A stretch of DNA of 15,743 nt from Gemmatimonadota bacterium. Its GTDB lineage: Bacteria; Gemmatimonadota; Gemmatimonadetes; Gemmatimonadales; GWC2-71-9. Under the pieces are notes generated by a model that searched no databases, had not been told where the DNA came from, and saw only the letters and a program-made list of their open reading frames with translations. Shown here piece by piece: positions 1 to 6,620 of the stretch. The stretch lies in contig JADJPD010000002.1 of the NCBI GenBank assembly GCA_016713435.1, forward strand, positions 1 to 15,743, in the 5' to 3' direction. Each line of letters starts with the position of its first letter. Position 1 is the stretch's first letter. The position numbers and the translations under genes were made by a program.

Positions 1-493
1 GAGCAGGCGCTGGCGGGGAGCCAGCTCCGGTTCGACGCGTGAGCGCGGACGTGAACCAGACGGCGGCGATCGCCCAGCCAAGCGGACGGGCGGGAAGAGC
101 GCGCCCTCATCGTGGGCGGCGGCAGCCTGAAGAACTTCCTGCTCCAGACCGAGCCGCAGATCCAGGAGGTGCTCGGCATCGATGAGCGGGGCCACGACTA
201 CTTCCTGCAGATGACTGACGCGCCCCGACACCGGCGCCTGTCCGGCGCCACGCCGAACTGAGGCGGTGAGCTGGGGCAAAGATCGACCGGACATGCTGCC
301 GGGGACGGTGGTGGTCTACACCGACAACTCGGTGTCGCTGCCGCTGCTGACGGCCTATGCGCTGGCGCGCCATGCGCCGCGGCCACTCAAGCGGCTCTAC
401 CAGCGGCGCGACGCCATGATGGACCGGCTGGTCTCCGAGTACCGTGCGGCGCTCGAGTTCCGGGACCGGCGGGCGGAAGAGGCGAAGTCCTGA
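1..493 (+). pseudogene. dys: Deoxyhypusine synthase-like protein, 3' portion, frame-broken
   Basis: This is the C-terminal half of a deoxyhypusine synthase family protein; its start lies left of the window. The family transfers an aminobutyl group from spermidine using NAD. Bacterial members may use other acceptors or make other polyamines, so the substrate is open. Visible family blocks, each in its own frame, are EQALAGSQLRFD (1-39), DVNQTAAIAQ (48-77), LIVGGGSLKNFLLQTEP with the glycine-rich NAD-site block (about 106-156), GHDYFLQMTDA (190-222), LSGATPN (about 238-258), then AVSWGK. The Lys of SWGK (278-280) matches the active-site lysine of the family. The last block, 266-493, is open to a TGA. 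Breaks near 40, 95-100, 220-235 and 258 (an extra T makes a TGA after ATPN) interrupt it. Family membership is strong; whether the gene is dead or just mis-sequenced is unclear. Confidence 0.85.
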
Positions 494-603
494 TTGCGCT
501 GACCGGCGGCGGCCAGTTCCGGAGTGCGGACGGAGAAGGGGTAACGGTGGTAGAGCGCTTCGTCATTCGGTCTAGAGGGAGCCCGGGGCCGGGGAACAGA
601 GGA

Positions 604-624
604 GCGCGGCCATGAAGGCCGCGC
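604..624. terminator. Perfect 8-bp GC hairpin between converging genes
   Basis: GCGCGGCC (604-611) is followed by a 5-nt loop and its exact complement (617-624). It lies between the end of the deoxyhypusine synthase-like gene (493) and the end of the minus-strand HMA gene (717), where a bidirectional terminator is expected. There is no clear T-run on either side (CCCACTTTC on the plus strand), so termination is an inference. The rest of 494-716 shows no convincing coding sequence. Confidence 0.4.
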
Positions 625-678
625 CCACTTTCACATTGGGCCCCGGGACAACCACGCCCAGACCGGCATTCGAGAGGC

Positions 679-704
679 CGGTGGGCCGGTCGTCCCGGCC
701 ACCG
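679..704 (-). terminator. Hairpin just after the HMA gene stop
   Basis: CGGTGGGCCGG (679-689) pairs with CCGGCCACCG (695-704) with one bulged G and a 5-nt loop. On the minus strand it begins 12 bases after the TAA of the HMA gene (717-719), a normal place for an intrinsic terminator. The following minus-strand bases (GCCTCTCG) are only weakly T-rich. Confidence 0.4.
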
Positions 705-716
705 TCTAAAGGGCGA

Positions 717-920
717 TTATCCCTCCACCTTGTATCCCGCACTCTCGACGGCGGCCTGGGCGGGGGCGTCCGCGCCGGGAGTGGTCAGGGATTCCGGCTC
801 GGCCCGGCCCATCCGGACGGTCCGGACCTCGATACTGGGACGGCTGCCAGAGCCTTGTTCACGGCATTCAGGCAGTGGTGACAGCTCATGCGCGGAAATC
901 GCTAACGCTATGTCTTTCAT
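717..920 (-). CDS. copZ: HMA-domain copper chaperone, CopZ-like, with two compensating frameshifts
   Basis: CopZ-like proteins of about 68 residues bind Cu(I) through a CxxC loop and hand it to a P-type ATPase or a regulator in the cytoplasm. The uninterrupted frame starts MKDIALAIS and ends AAVESAGYKVEG, both typical of HMA domains, with EVRTVRMGRAE in the middle. The core between them looks wrong (AHELSPLPECREQG) until it is read one base over. There it gives GMSCHHCLNAVNKALAAVPG, the exact HMA loop GMxCxxC plus helix; the Cys-His-His-Cys codons are at 872-883. One extra base near 890-894 and one missing G near 835-837 restore a full-length domain of the usual size. No good ribosome site is visible before the ATG. 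It is transcribed away from the GAF gene. The copper proteins at 7457-15722 fit this call. The family is clear; whether the indels are real is not. Confidence 0.8.
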   Translation of the reverse strand: MKDIALAISAHELSPLPECREQGSGSRPSIEVRTVRMGRAEPESLTTPGADAPAQAAVESAGYKVEG

Positions 921-925
921 TGCTT

Positions 926-946
926 TAACCAGGTGCCTGTGGGTTA
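926..946. promoter_or_regulatory. Imperfect inverted repeat upstream of the HMA gene, possible operator
   Basis: TAACCAGG (926-933) and CCTG..GGTTA (936-946) form an imperfect palindrome 5 to 26 bases upstream of the HMA start codon at 920. Copper-responsive repressors and CueR-type activators bind dyads near such genes, but this one does not match a named consensus that I can verify. A TATATT on the minus strand (973-978) is a possible -10 element, without a convincing -35. The divergent region 921-1093 otherwise shows nothing recognisable and is less GC-rich than its surroundings. Confidence 0.25.
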
Positions 947-1093
947 CGGGATGAGGATCCGTCGACAGCTCGAATATAGGATGGGGCGTCCGACCCCGGG
1001 CTCCGGAGCCGACCGCGGGAACTATCGGGGATCAGGCTGGGGGTGCAGGATACGCGGGCGTTGTCGGGCACGGTCCCTGCCTCTTGGGGTGGC

Positions 1094-2728
1094 ATGCAAA
1101 TGGGCGTCGAGGAGTTCCGCCAGCTGATCCCGATCCTGCACCCGCGCACGCGGCTGCAGGACCTGGACGCGCTTCGTGCCTGGTACGAGGCGATGGCGGA
1201 CGTCTTCCGGCTGGTGATCCCGGCGGACCTCCTGGCGCTCTGGCTCTATGACGAGGACGGGGTGCCGATCCTGGTTGAACCGGAGGCGCTGGCCGAGGAC
1301 AACCTGCTGATCCCGTACGCGAAGCCCCTGGTGGACGGGCCAGAACTGGCGCAGGTCGAGGACCGGATCCGCCGGGCAGGCTATGGCTCGGTGCAGCTGC
1401 GGCCCATCCGCCACGGGGGGCAGGACGTCGCGCTGATCCTGCTCGCGGCTTTCTCCCCGTACGCGCATGGCGAGACGACCGGGCGGCTGATGGCCGTGGC
1501 CACCGACGCCATGGCCCCGATGCTGGCGCGGGTGGTGAGTTCGGGGCGGCACGAGCTGCACGCGCCCGTCGCCCCTCGTCCCAGCTTGCCGACGGTGCTG
1601 CCGGCGGCCCCGGCGGCGGAGGCGCCCGCGCACCCCGCGGAGCACCACGCGTCGCCGGTCCGGGAGGAGGACCCGGGCCTCGCGGTGCTGGGATCCATCG
1701 CCGATGCCATCGGCGGGGCGGGGACGCCGCGGGACTTGATGCTGGCCCTCTCCTTCGCCCTGCAGGCGGTGCTGCCGCACGATTGCTACGAGTTGCTGAT
1801 CCCCGACGGTGACGGGGAGCACCACTACCGCCTGGGCCTGCACGGCCACGGAGCGCTCTGGGGCGACCCGGCGCTCACCTGGAACCGCGCGACGCTCGAC
1901 CCGGGCTCGCTGTTCGCGGGGGGCGGCTCGCTGCTGATCCACGACGCGCAGCGGGCCGGGCTGCCGCCGCTGCCGGAGCTGGTGACGGTGCGGGGGGCGG
2001 AGGTGCCGCCGCGCGCGCTGATCGGCGTGCCGCTGCGGGTGGTGGAGCGGCTGGCGGGCTACATCCTGTTAGGCAGTGCGGGTCCCGGCCTCTACCGCGA
2101 GGAGGACCTGGTGCTCCTCGACCGGATCGGCGCGGTGCTGGCGCCGCGGGTGGAGGGAATGGTGCTGGCGTGGCAGTACGGGGTGCTGCGGGGGCAGTTC
2201 GACCTGCTGCGGCACGTGCCGGGCCACCTGGCGAAGGTGGCGGAGCTGTTGGCCACGACGCCGTTCCTGGGCGAGGGGATGCTCTTTGCAGCAGGTGCGG
2301 GCCATGCTCCCGGCGGCGCGCTCGAGTTCTGTGTCCGCACCAGCGGGGAGCACCGGGTGGCGGTGGTGCGGCCCGGGGTGTCGACCCCGCTGGCCGACCT
2401 GCCGCACGAGCCCATCGAGGGGAGCGGCGTGGCGCAGGTGATGCGCGGGGAACTGCCGTACCTGCTGGCGAGCCAGCTCGAGTCCGGCAGCCAGGTGGGG
2501 GTGCTGGTGGTCCCGCTCCGCACCGGGGGCGAGGTCTTCGGCGCGATGGCGGTGACGAGCGAGGGACTGCGGCCGTTCTCGCGCTCGGACATGGCGCTGG
2601 CGCAGCAGCTGGCGGACCTGGCGGCGCCGCACCTCGACCTGGCGCGGCGCTCCTCGGGGCTGGCCCTCCCGCCCATGCCGGGGTGGAAGCGGCCGACGTT
2701 CCGCACGGAGCGGGAGCGGGGAGAGTAG
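1094..2728 (+). CDS. Multi-GAF-domain protein without an output domain
   Basis: This 544-residue soluble protein has no signal peptide or membrane segment. Residues about 20-150 look like a degenerate GAF-like sensor domain. Residues 155-195 are an Ala/Pro/His-rich linker. Residues about 200-355 form a GAF-type domain (ending RALIGVPLRVVERLAGYILLG, then an EEDLVLLDRIGAVLAP helix), and residues about 375-520 another (QVGVLVVPLRTGGEVFGAM, then FSRSDMALAQQLADLAAPHL). GAF domains bind small ligands or mediate dimerisation; no kinase, cyclase, sigma-interaction or HTH domain follows, so it probably signals through partners. The start could be ATG 1094, ATG 1100 (7 bases after GGGGTGG, the better spacing) or GTG 1043. 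The residues added by the GTG start look unstructured, so I chose 1094. The reading frame is intact. Ligand and role are unknown. Confidence 0.75.
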   Translation: MQMGVEEFRQLIPILHPRTRLQDLDALRAWYEAMADVFRLVIPADLLALWLYDEDGVPILVEPEALAEDNLLIPYAKPLVDGPELAQVEDRIRRAGYGSVQLRPIRHGGQDVALILLAAFSPYAHGETTGRLMAVATDAMAPMLARVVSSGRHELHAPVAPRPSLPTVLPAAPAAEAPAHPAEHHASPVREEDPGLAVLGSIADAIGGAGTPRDLMLALSFALQAVLPHDCYELLIPDGDGEHHYRLGLHGHGALWGDPALTWNRATLDPGSLFAGGGSLLIHDAQRAGLPPLPELVTVRGAEVPPRALIGVPLRVVERLAGYILLGSAGPGLYREEDLVLLDRIGAVLAPRVEGMVLAWQYGVLRGQFDLLRHVPGHLAKVAELLATTPFLGEGMLFAAGAGHAPGGALEFCVRTSGEHRVAVVRPGVSTPLADLPHEPIEGSGVAQVMRGELPYLLASQLESGSQVGVLVVPLRTGGEVFGAMAVTSEGLRPFSRSDMALAQQLADLAAPHLDLARRSSGLALPPMPGWKRPTFRTERERGE

Positions 2729-2813
2729 CTCCGGGGACGGTTCCTGAGGCCTCGGCGTGGGGGCGCCAGGGGGCGTGGCGGGATCGCGCTGGGCTGGGTT
2801 TGGTGAGACTCAA

Positions 2814-2847
2814 CGCAGAGGCGCAGAGTTCGCAGAGGGCCGCAGAG
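2814..2847. repeat. Four CGCAGAG units, dispersed-repeat type
   Basis: CGCAGAG occurs at 2814-2820, 2822-2828, 2831-2837 and 2841-2847, that is with unit starts 8, 9 and 10 bases apart, in the non-coding stretch after the GAF gene. Very similar CGCAGAG/CGCAGAGG strings occur as dispersed intergenic repeats in many environmental bacteria and often produce spurious peptides such as NAEAQ. I recall this pattern from experience; copy number in this genome cannot be seen here. Confidence 0.7.
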
Positions 2848-2962
2848 GGCATCGAGCCCGGGTTGGCGCGTTGCCGATCCGGGCTCTGAGGTCTTTTGAT
2901 GGTGCCCCTCAAGAGGTGGGGTGCGTTGCGGACTCGAAGGGACTCCCCCCAAGAACACTCAT

Positions 2963-2984
2963 GGGCTCACCGTGCGGTGAGCCC
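2963..2984. repeat. Perfect 9-bp inverted repeat with 4-nt loop
   Basis: GGGCTCACC, loop GTGC, then GGTGAGCCC. It lies in the 374-base gap 2729-3102 between the GAF gene and the unknown gene at 3103. It could be a terminator for the GAF gene or a regulatory hairpin, but no T-run follows (ACCTTCCTCG). No supported gene is seen in the gap: the open frame from 2896 that continues into the downstream gene has no family-like sequence before about 3103. Confidence 0.45.
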
Positions 2985-3102
2985 ACCTTCCTCGCGCAGT
3001 TCCTCTGCGGCCCGGGAGATCCTCGACCGCGAGCTTGCAGCAGGGAACGGGATCGCCTGGGCCGGGGGCGGGCACCCGGCGCCGCCGATCGGTGCCTGTG
3101 TG

Positions 3103-3570
3103 ATGCTGACGTTGCCGCTCCAGGCGGGGGAGGCGTTTCCCGACGGCGTGAGCCGCTACGCGCGGAAGTCCTCGATCTACACCGACGAGATCACCACCGA
3201 GCCCCGCCACTACTGGCTCCTCACGCCCCCCGGCCCCCCGCCGGAGGAGCCGGACATGGACGCCATCCGTCGGGCGCACGCGCCGCCGCCGTTCGTGGTG
3301 GAGCCCCTGGTCCTCGGGACCCAGGGCGAGCGCGTGAAGCTCGACATCCGCGGCGAGACCATCGAGTACCACGCCATCGGCCGGCAGGCGTACGTGAGCT
3401 GGACCTACACCGACGGCCACCGGCTCTACCGCTCGAGCCTCACGGAGTGGTTCGACCCGGAGGGACGGCGCTGGTTCCCCCTCTCCCAGGACGAGGGCGA
3501 CCGGCTGTTCCAGCGGATCGCCCGCCTGGCGCGGCCGCTGGTGGATTCCGACTTCATCCTCTGCGACTGA
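3103..3570 (+). CDS. Hypothetical protein, 155 residues, first gene of the ankyrin operon
   Basis: I do not recognise this family. The protein is soluble, with no signal peptide or membrane segment, and is rich in aromatic and charged residues. It has a Pro-rich turn at residues 42-49 (LTPPGPPPEEP) and a middle part that reads as beta strands (PFVVEPLVLGTQGERVKLDI, then TIEYHAIGRQAYVSWTYTDG). It ends in a short helix and an acidic tail, SDFILCD. The ATG at 3103 was chosen because upstream sequence in the same frame looks non-coding and overlaps a hairpin; GTG 3100 is the alternative. The ribosome site is weak. Its stop is 10 bases before the GTG of the first ankyrin paralogue, so the four genes probably form one transcript. 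A cytosolic partner of the ankyrin membrane proteins is an inference only. Confidence 0.65.
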   Translation: MLTLPLQAGEAFPDGVSRYARKSSIYTDEITTEPRHYWLLTPPGPPPEEPDMDAIRRAHAPPPFVVEPLVLGTQGERVKLDIRGETIEYHAIGRQAYVSWTYTDGHRLYRSSLTEWFDPEGRRWFPLSQDEGDRLFQRIARLARPLVDSDFILCD

Positions 3571-3580
3571 CGAGGCCCGC

Positions 3581-4564
3581 GTGAAGCCGCTCGTGGTGCT
3601 GGGCTGGGTGCTGCTCGGGGTGGAAGCGCTCTTCGTGGCGAGCCTGCTCATTGCGAGGAATGCCGGGGACGACGCCGCGGGCCGGGGCCTCGGCACCATC
3701 TACGGGCTGGTGCTGGGTGGCATCCTGGCCGTGGCCGCCGCGGCGTTCCTCTGGGGGCAGCGCGGCGGGCCGCGACTGGCATTCTTCCTCGGACTGGGCG
3801 CGATGGCGCTTCCGCTCGTGTTCCTCGTGGTCAGCGTGGGAGGCCGCCGGCTCGGGGAGCTCGATCGGGCGCTGGGGCGGGCGCGCGGGGTCCGGTTTGC
3901 TGACGCGCGGGTGAACCGGGCGGCGGAGGCGGTCATCGCGGGAGACACCTCGGCGCTCGAGGCCCGGCTCGCCGAGGGCGGTCTCGACTTCACCGCCCGC
4001 AACGGGGACGGCCGCACCCTGCTCGGCCTCGCGGTGGAGCGGGCGACCGACTGGGGCGCCGCGCCCGCCGCCCTGGCCAGCGTCAGGGTGCTGCTGGAGG
4101 CGGGCGTGCCGCCGGCGCAGGATGCGCTGGCCCCGGCGCGGACACCGGCTGAACCCGACGGTCACCTCCTCACCACCTGGGTGTTCCATCGGAGCCCGGC
4201 CTCGGCTCAGGTGCTGGACCTGCTGCTGCAGCACGGCGGGGAGAAGAACCCGGTGGATGCCAACGGCCAGCCGATGCTCATGTCCACCGAGATGACGCTG
4301 CCGTTCCTCGAGGTGCTGGCCCGGCATGGCGCCAACCTGGCCGTCCTCGACACCACCCGTCCAGACCGACCCGCCTACAACGGGCCGATGACTGCCGCGG
4401 TCTTCGGCAACTGGGACCAGGTGCTCTTCTACCTGGACCATGGCCTCGACGCCGGCTACACCGCACCGGACGGAGTGAACCTGCGCGCGCTCGTGACGGA
4501 GAAGGCCAAGGAGGGTGAGCAGGCGCCCGCCTTCCTCGAGCTGACGCGCCGACTCAGCCGCTGA
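3581..4564 (+). CDS. Three-TM membrane protein with ankyrin-like domain, paralogue 1
   Basis: This 327-residue protein has hydrophobic segments at about residues 3-25, 38-58 and 66-88, followed by a basic stretch (RRLGELDRALGRARG). From about residue 108 to the end it carries ankyrin-type helix pairs such as DTSALEARLAEGGLDFTARNGDGRTLLGLAV, VRVLLEAGV, VLDLLLQHGG and FLEVLARHGANL. Ankyrin repeats bind proteins, so a membrane-anchored interaction module is likely; topology is ambiguous from charges. GTG 3581 is the start: GAGG lies 5 bases upstream and the next paralogue begins with the same MKPLV. The motif GDDAAGRGL (residues 29-37) and a WGQ-GGPR turn recur unchanged in all three paralogues and are the best signature of the family. 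I cannot assign a function; an immunity-like or stress-sensor role is speculative. Confidence 0.8.
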   Translation: MKPLVVLGWVLLGVEALFVASLLIARNAGDDAAGRGLGTIYGLVLGGILAVAAAAFLWGQRGGPRLAFFLGLGAMALPLVFLVVSVGGRRLGELDRALGRARGVRFADARVNRAAEAVIAGDTSALEARLAEGGLDFTARNGDGRTLLGLAVERATDWGAAPAALASVRVLLEAGVPPAQDALAPARTPAEPDGHLLTTWVFHRSPASAQVLDLLLQHGGEKNPVDANGQPMLMSTEMTLPFLEVLARHGANLAVLDTTRPDRPAYNGPMTAAVFGNWDQVLFYLDHGLDAGYTAPDGVNLRALVTEKAKEGEQAPAFLELTRRLSR

Positions 4565-4618
4565 GCCCGCCGCCCGCCCCGCCACACGGAGAAACCGACT
4601 CGCATGAAGGACGGACTG

Positions 4619-5596
4619 ATGAAGCCGCTGGTGATCCTCGGCTGGATCCTGCTCGCCGGCGAGGTGCTGTTCGTGGCCAGCCTGCTCCTCGCGCGCAACA
4701 TGGGCGACGACGCGGCCGGCCGCGGGCTGGCCACCGCGTGGGGCATGATCCTGGGGCGGTGGTGCTGGTGGTACGGCGGGGCGTTCGTCTGGGGGCAGTT
4801 CGGGGGGCCGCGCGGGGTGTTCTACGCGGGGCTGGTGGTGCTCGCGGCGCCGCTGTTCCTGTTCGGCGCCAGCCTGGTGAAGGGCGGGATCCGGAAGATG
4901 AACCGGTACGCGTACGCGCAGTCGCGGGTGACGTTCGACGATGCGAAGATCTCGCGGCTGGCGCGGGCCATTGCGGACAACGACACGGCCAAGGTCCGGA
5001 CGCTCCTGGCCGAGGGCGGGATCGACTTCACCGCGCGGAGCCGTGACGGGGCCACCATCCTGGGCTACGCGATCACGCACGCGGTGGAGACCTTCCAGCC
5101 GCCGGTGGCGGTGGAGCCGGTCAGGCTCCTGCTCGAGGCGGGCGCCCGGCCGCTGCCGAACCTGATCGACGCCAACGAGGAGCAGGGCCATCCGGAGCAC
5201 CGCCTGGTGACCTGGATCTATGGCAGGGGCGAGCAGTCGGTGCCGGTACTGGACCTGGTGCTCGGCGCCGGCGCCAATCCCAACGCACGCAACTACGAGG
5301 GCGAGCCGCTGCTGGCCTCGAGCTACACGCGGCTGCCCATGGTCGAGGTGCTGGTGAAGCACGGCGTGGACGTCAACGCGCCCGACTCCTCCCGCACCGA
5401 CCGGCCCGGCTGGAGTCCCGTGATGACGCAGGCGCTCTACCAGGAGTGGGACATCGTGGCGTACCTGCTCGACCACGGTGCCCGCGCCGACTACGTGGCC
5501 GGGGACGGCAAGACGCTCGCCGACGTGCTGCGGGAAACAGACGCGGGCGACGAGCCGCGCTACGTGGCGCTCAAGAAGCGCCTCGGCCTCCAATAG
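4619..5596 (+). CDS. Three-TM membrane protein with ankyrin-like domain, paralogue 2
   Basis: This is a 325-residue paralogue of the genes on either side: hydrophobic N-terminus with GDDAAGRGL and WGQFGGPRG, then an ankyrin region with DTAKVRTLLAEGGIDFTAR, VRLLLEAGARPL, VLDLVLGAGANPNAR, VEVLVKHGVDVNAPD and VAYLLDHGARADY. ATG 4619 was preferred to ATG 4604 because AAGGA sits 6 bases upstream and the protein then starts MKPLV like paralogue 1. The second membrane segment is odd: residues about 45-53 read GRWCWWYGG, where paralogue 3 has GGVLLVAG. Reading this stretch one base over gives GAVVLVV, so two compensating indels at about 4755-4780 probably scramble the segment. It lies 54 bases after paralogue 1 and 17 before paralogue 3. 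Confidence 0.8.
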   Translation: MKPLVILGWILLAGEVLFVASLLLARNMGDDAAGRGLATAWGMILGRWCWWYGGAFVWGQFGGPRGVFYAGLVVLAAPLFLFGASLVKGGIRKMNRYAYAQSRVTFDDAKISRLARAIADNDTAKVRTLLAEGGIDFTARSRDGATILGYAITHAVETFQPPVAVEPVRLLLEAGARPLPNLIDANEEQGHPEHRLVTWIYGRGEQSVPVLDLVLGAGANPNARNYEGEPLLASSYTRLPMVEVLVKHGVDVNAPDSSRTDRPGWSPVMTQALYQEWDIVAYLLDHGARADYVAGDGKTLADVLRETDAGDEPRYVALKKRLGLQ

Positions 5597-5613
5597 TCCA
5601 CGTCCCGCTGACG

Positions 5614-6605
5614 ATGAATCTCCTGACGAAGCTGCTCGCGGTGCTCGGCTGGCTGCTGCTGGCCGGTGAGGCATTCATGGTGCTGAACCTGCTGCTCACC
5701 CGCAACATCGGGGACGATGCGGCGGGGCGCGGGCTGGCCACGGGGTGGGGAATCATCCTCGGCGGCGTGCTGCTGGTGGCGGGGGCGGCGTTCGTGTGGG
5801 GCCAGTTCGGCGGGCCGCGGGTGTTCTTCTACCTCGGCTGCTGCTGCTGGCGGCGCCGTTGGGCTTCCTGGCGAAGAATTACGCGAAGCGCGTGATCGAG
5901 GAGCGGGAACGGCGGGCGTACTGGGACGCGGTGGTGATCTTCCCGGATCCCAGGCTGGTGCGCCTCGCCGCGGCCATCGACGCGCTCGACACGGCGCAGG
6001 TGCGCGCCATCATCGCCGAGGGCGGGCTCGACTTCGCGGCGCGGCACCATACGGGTGTCACCATCCTTGGCTACGCCATGAACAACGCGCTGCTGCAGGG
6101 CCAGCCGCCGGTGGCGGTAGAGCCGGTGCGGATGCTCATGGAGGCAGGGGCCGTGCCGTCGCCCGACATCCTCGAGGCGGAGGCGAGCGGCCCGTGGGCC
6201 GCCGACCGGCTGGTGGCACAGCTGATGGGAGGTGGGGAGCAGGGCCCGGCGGTGCTGGACCTGGTGCTCTCCGCGGGCGGGAACGCCAACGCGCGGGACC
6301 GCGACGGGCGGCCGCTGCTGGCCTCGAGCTACCTGCGGCTCGCCACCGCCGAGGTGCTGGTGCGGCATGGAGCTGACGTGAACGCCCGTGACTCGAGCCG
6401 CGCCGACCGCCAGGGGTATACCCCGGCGATGCTGCAGGCGCTGTATGGGGAGTGGGACCTAGTGGCGTTCCTGCTGGACCACGGCGCGGATCCCGGCATC
6501 ACGGGGGCCGACGGCGCCACGCTCCGCGACCTGCTGCACGCCGCATCACCGGGCGCGCCCGATGAGCGCCTGACTCGGCTCCGGGAGCGGCTCGGCGTCC
6601 GGTAG
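5614..6605 (+). CDS. Three-TM membrane protein with ankyrin-like domain, paralogue 3, one frameshift
   Basis: The N-terminal part, from ATG 5614, reads MNLLTKLLAVLGWLLLAGEA and keeps GDDAAGRGL and WGQFGGPR. At about 5838 the frame breaks: CTCGG-CTGCTGCTGCTG gives CCCW in frame, but one more G gives GLLLLAAPLGFLAKNY, which completes the third membrane segment as in its paralogues. The rest reads on to 6605 with the ankyrin blocks DTAQVRAIIAEGGLDFAAR, VRMLMEAGAVPSPD, VLDLVLSAGGNANARD, AEVLVRHGADVNARD and VAFLLDHGADPGI. Loss of one base from GGG is a typical sequencing error, so I treat this as a functional gene of about 330 residues. There is no clear ribosome site; it starts 17 bases after the previous stop and may be translated by coupling. 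Confidence 0.75.
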
Positions 6606-6614
6606 CCGAGCCGC
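6587..6614. terminator. Hairpin between convergent paralogue 3 and ctaG
   Basis: GCGGCTCGG (6587-6595) and CCGAGCCGC (6606-6614) are exact complements around a 10-nt loop. The hairpin spans the stop of the third ankyrin gene and ends 6 bases before the end of ctaG on the other strand. It is a plausible bidirectional terminator without T-runs. Confidence 0.4.
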
Positions 6615-6620
6615 CCGGGC

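Noticed and set aside
540..580. tRNA-like string GGTGGTAGAGCGCTTCG
   Set aside because: It resembles a tRNA D-arm, but there is no matching 5' D-stem half, no paired anticodon stem and no T-arm (GGTTCRA) downstream.
612..881. Plus-strand open frame of 89 codons starting in the hairpin at 604-624
   Set aside because: It has no family-like sequence and overlaps the HMA gene on the other strand, whose frame-corrected sequence is clearly conserved.
992..1006. 15-base match GACCCCGGGCTCCGG shared with 8446-8460, upstream of the GAF and MbnP genes
   Set aside because: In DNA this GC-rich one 15-base match is expected by chance over 15 kb, and the flanks do not match.
1022..1942. Minus-strand open frame of 306 codons opposite the GAF gene
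   Set aside because: It is an antisense shadow with Arg/Gln/His-rich composition; the plus strand encodes recognisable GAF domains.
3554..5674. Long minus-strand open frame (706 codons) across the ankyrin genes
   Set aside because: It is the antisense shadow of codon-biased GC-rich genes; its translation is Arg/His/Gln-rich low complexity, while the plus strand gives clear membrane and ankyrin sequence.
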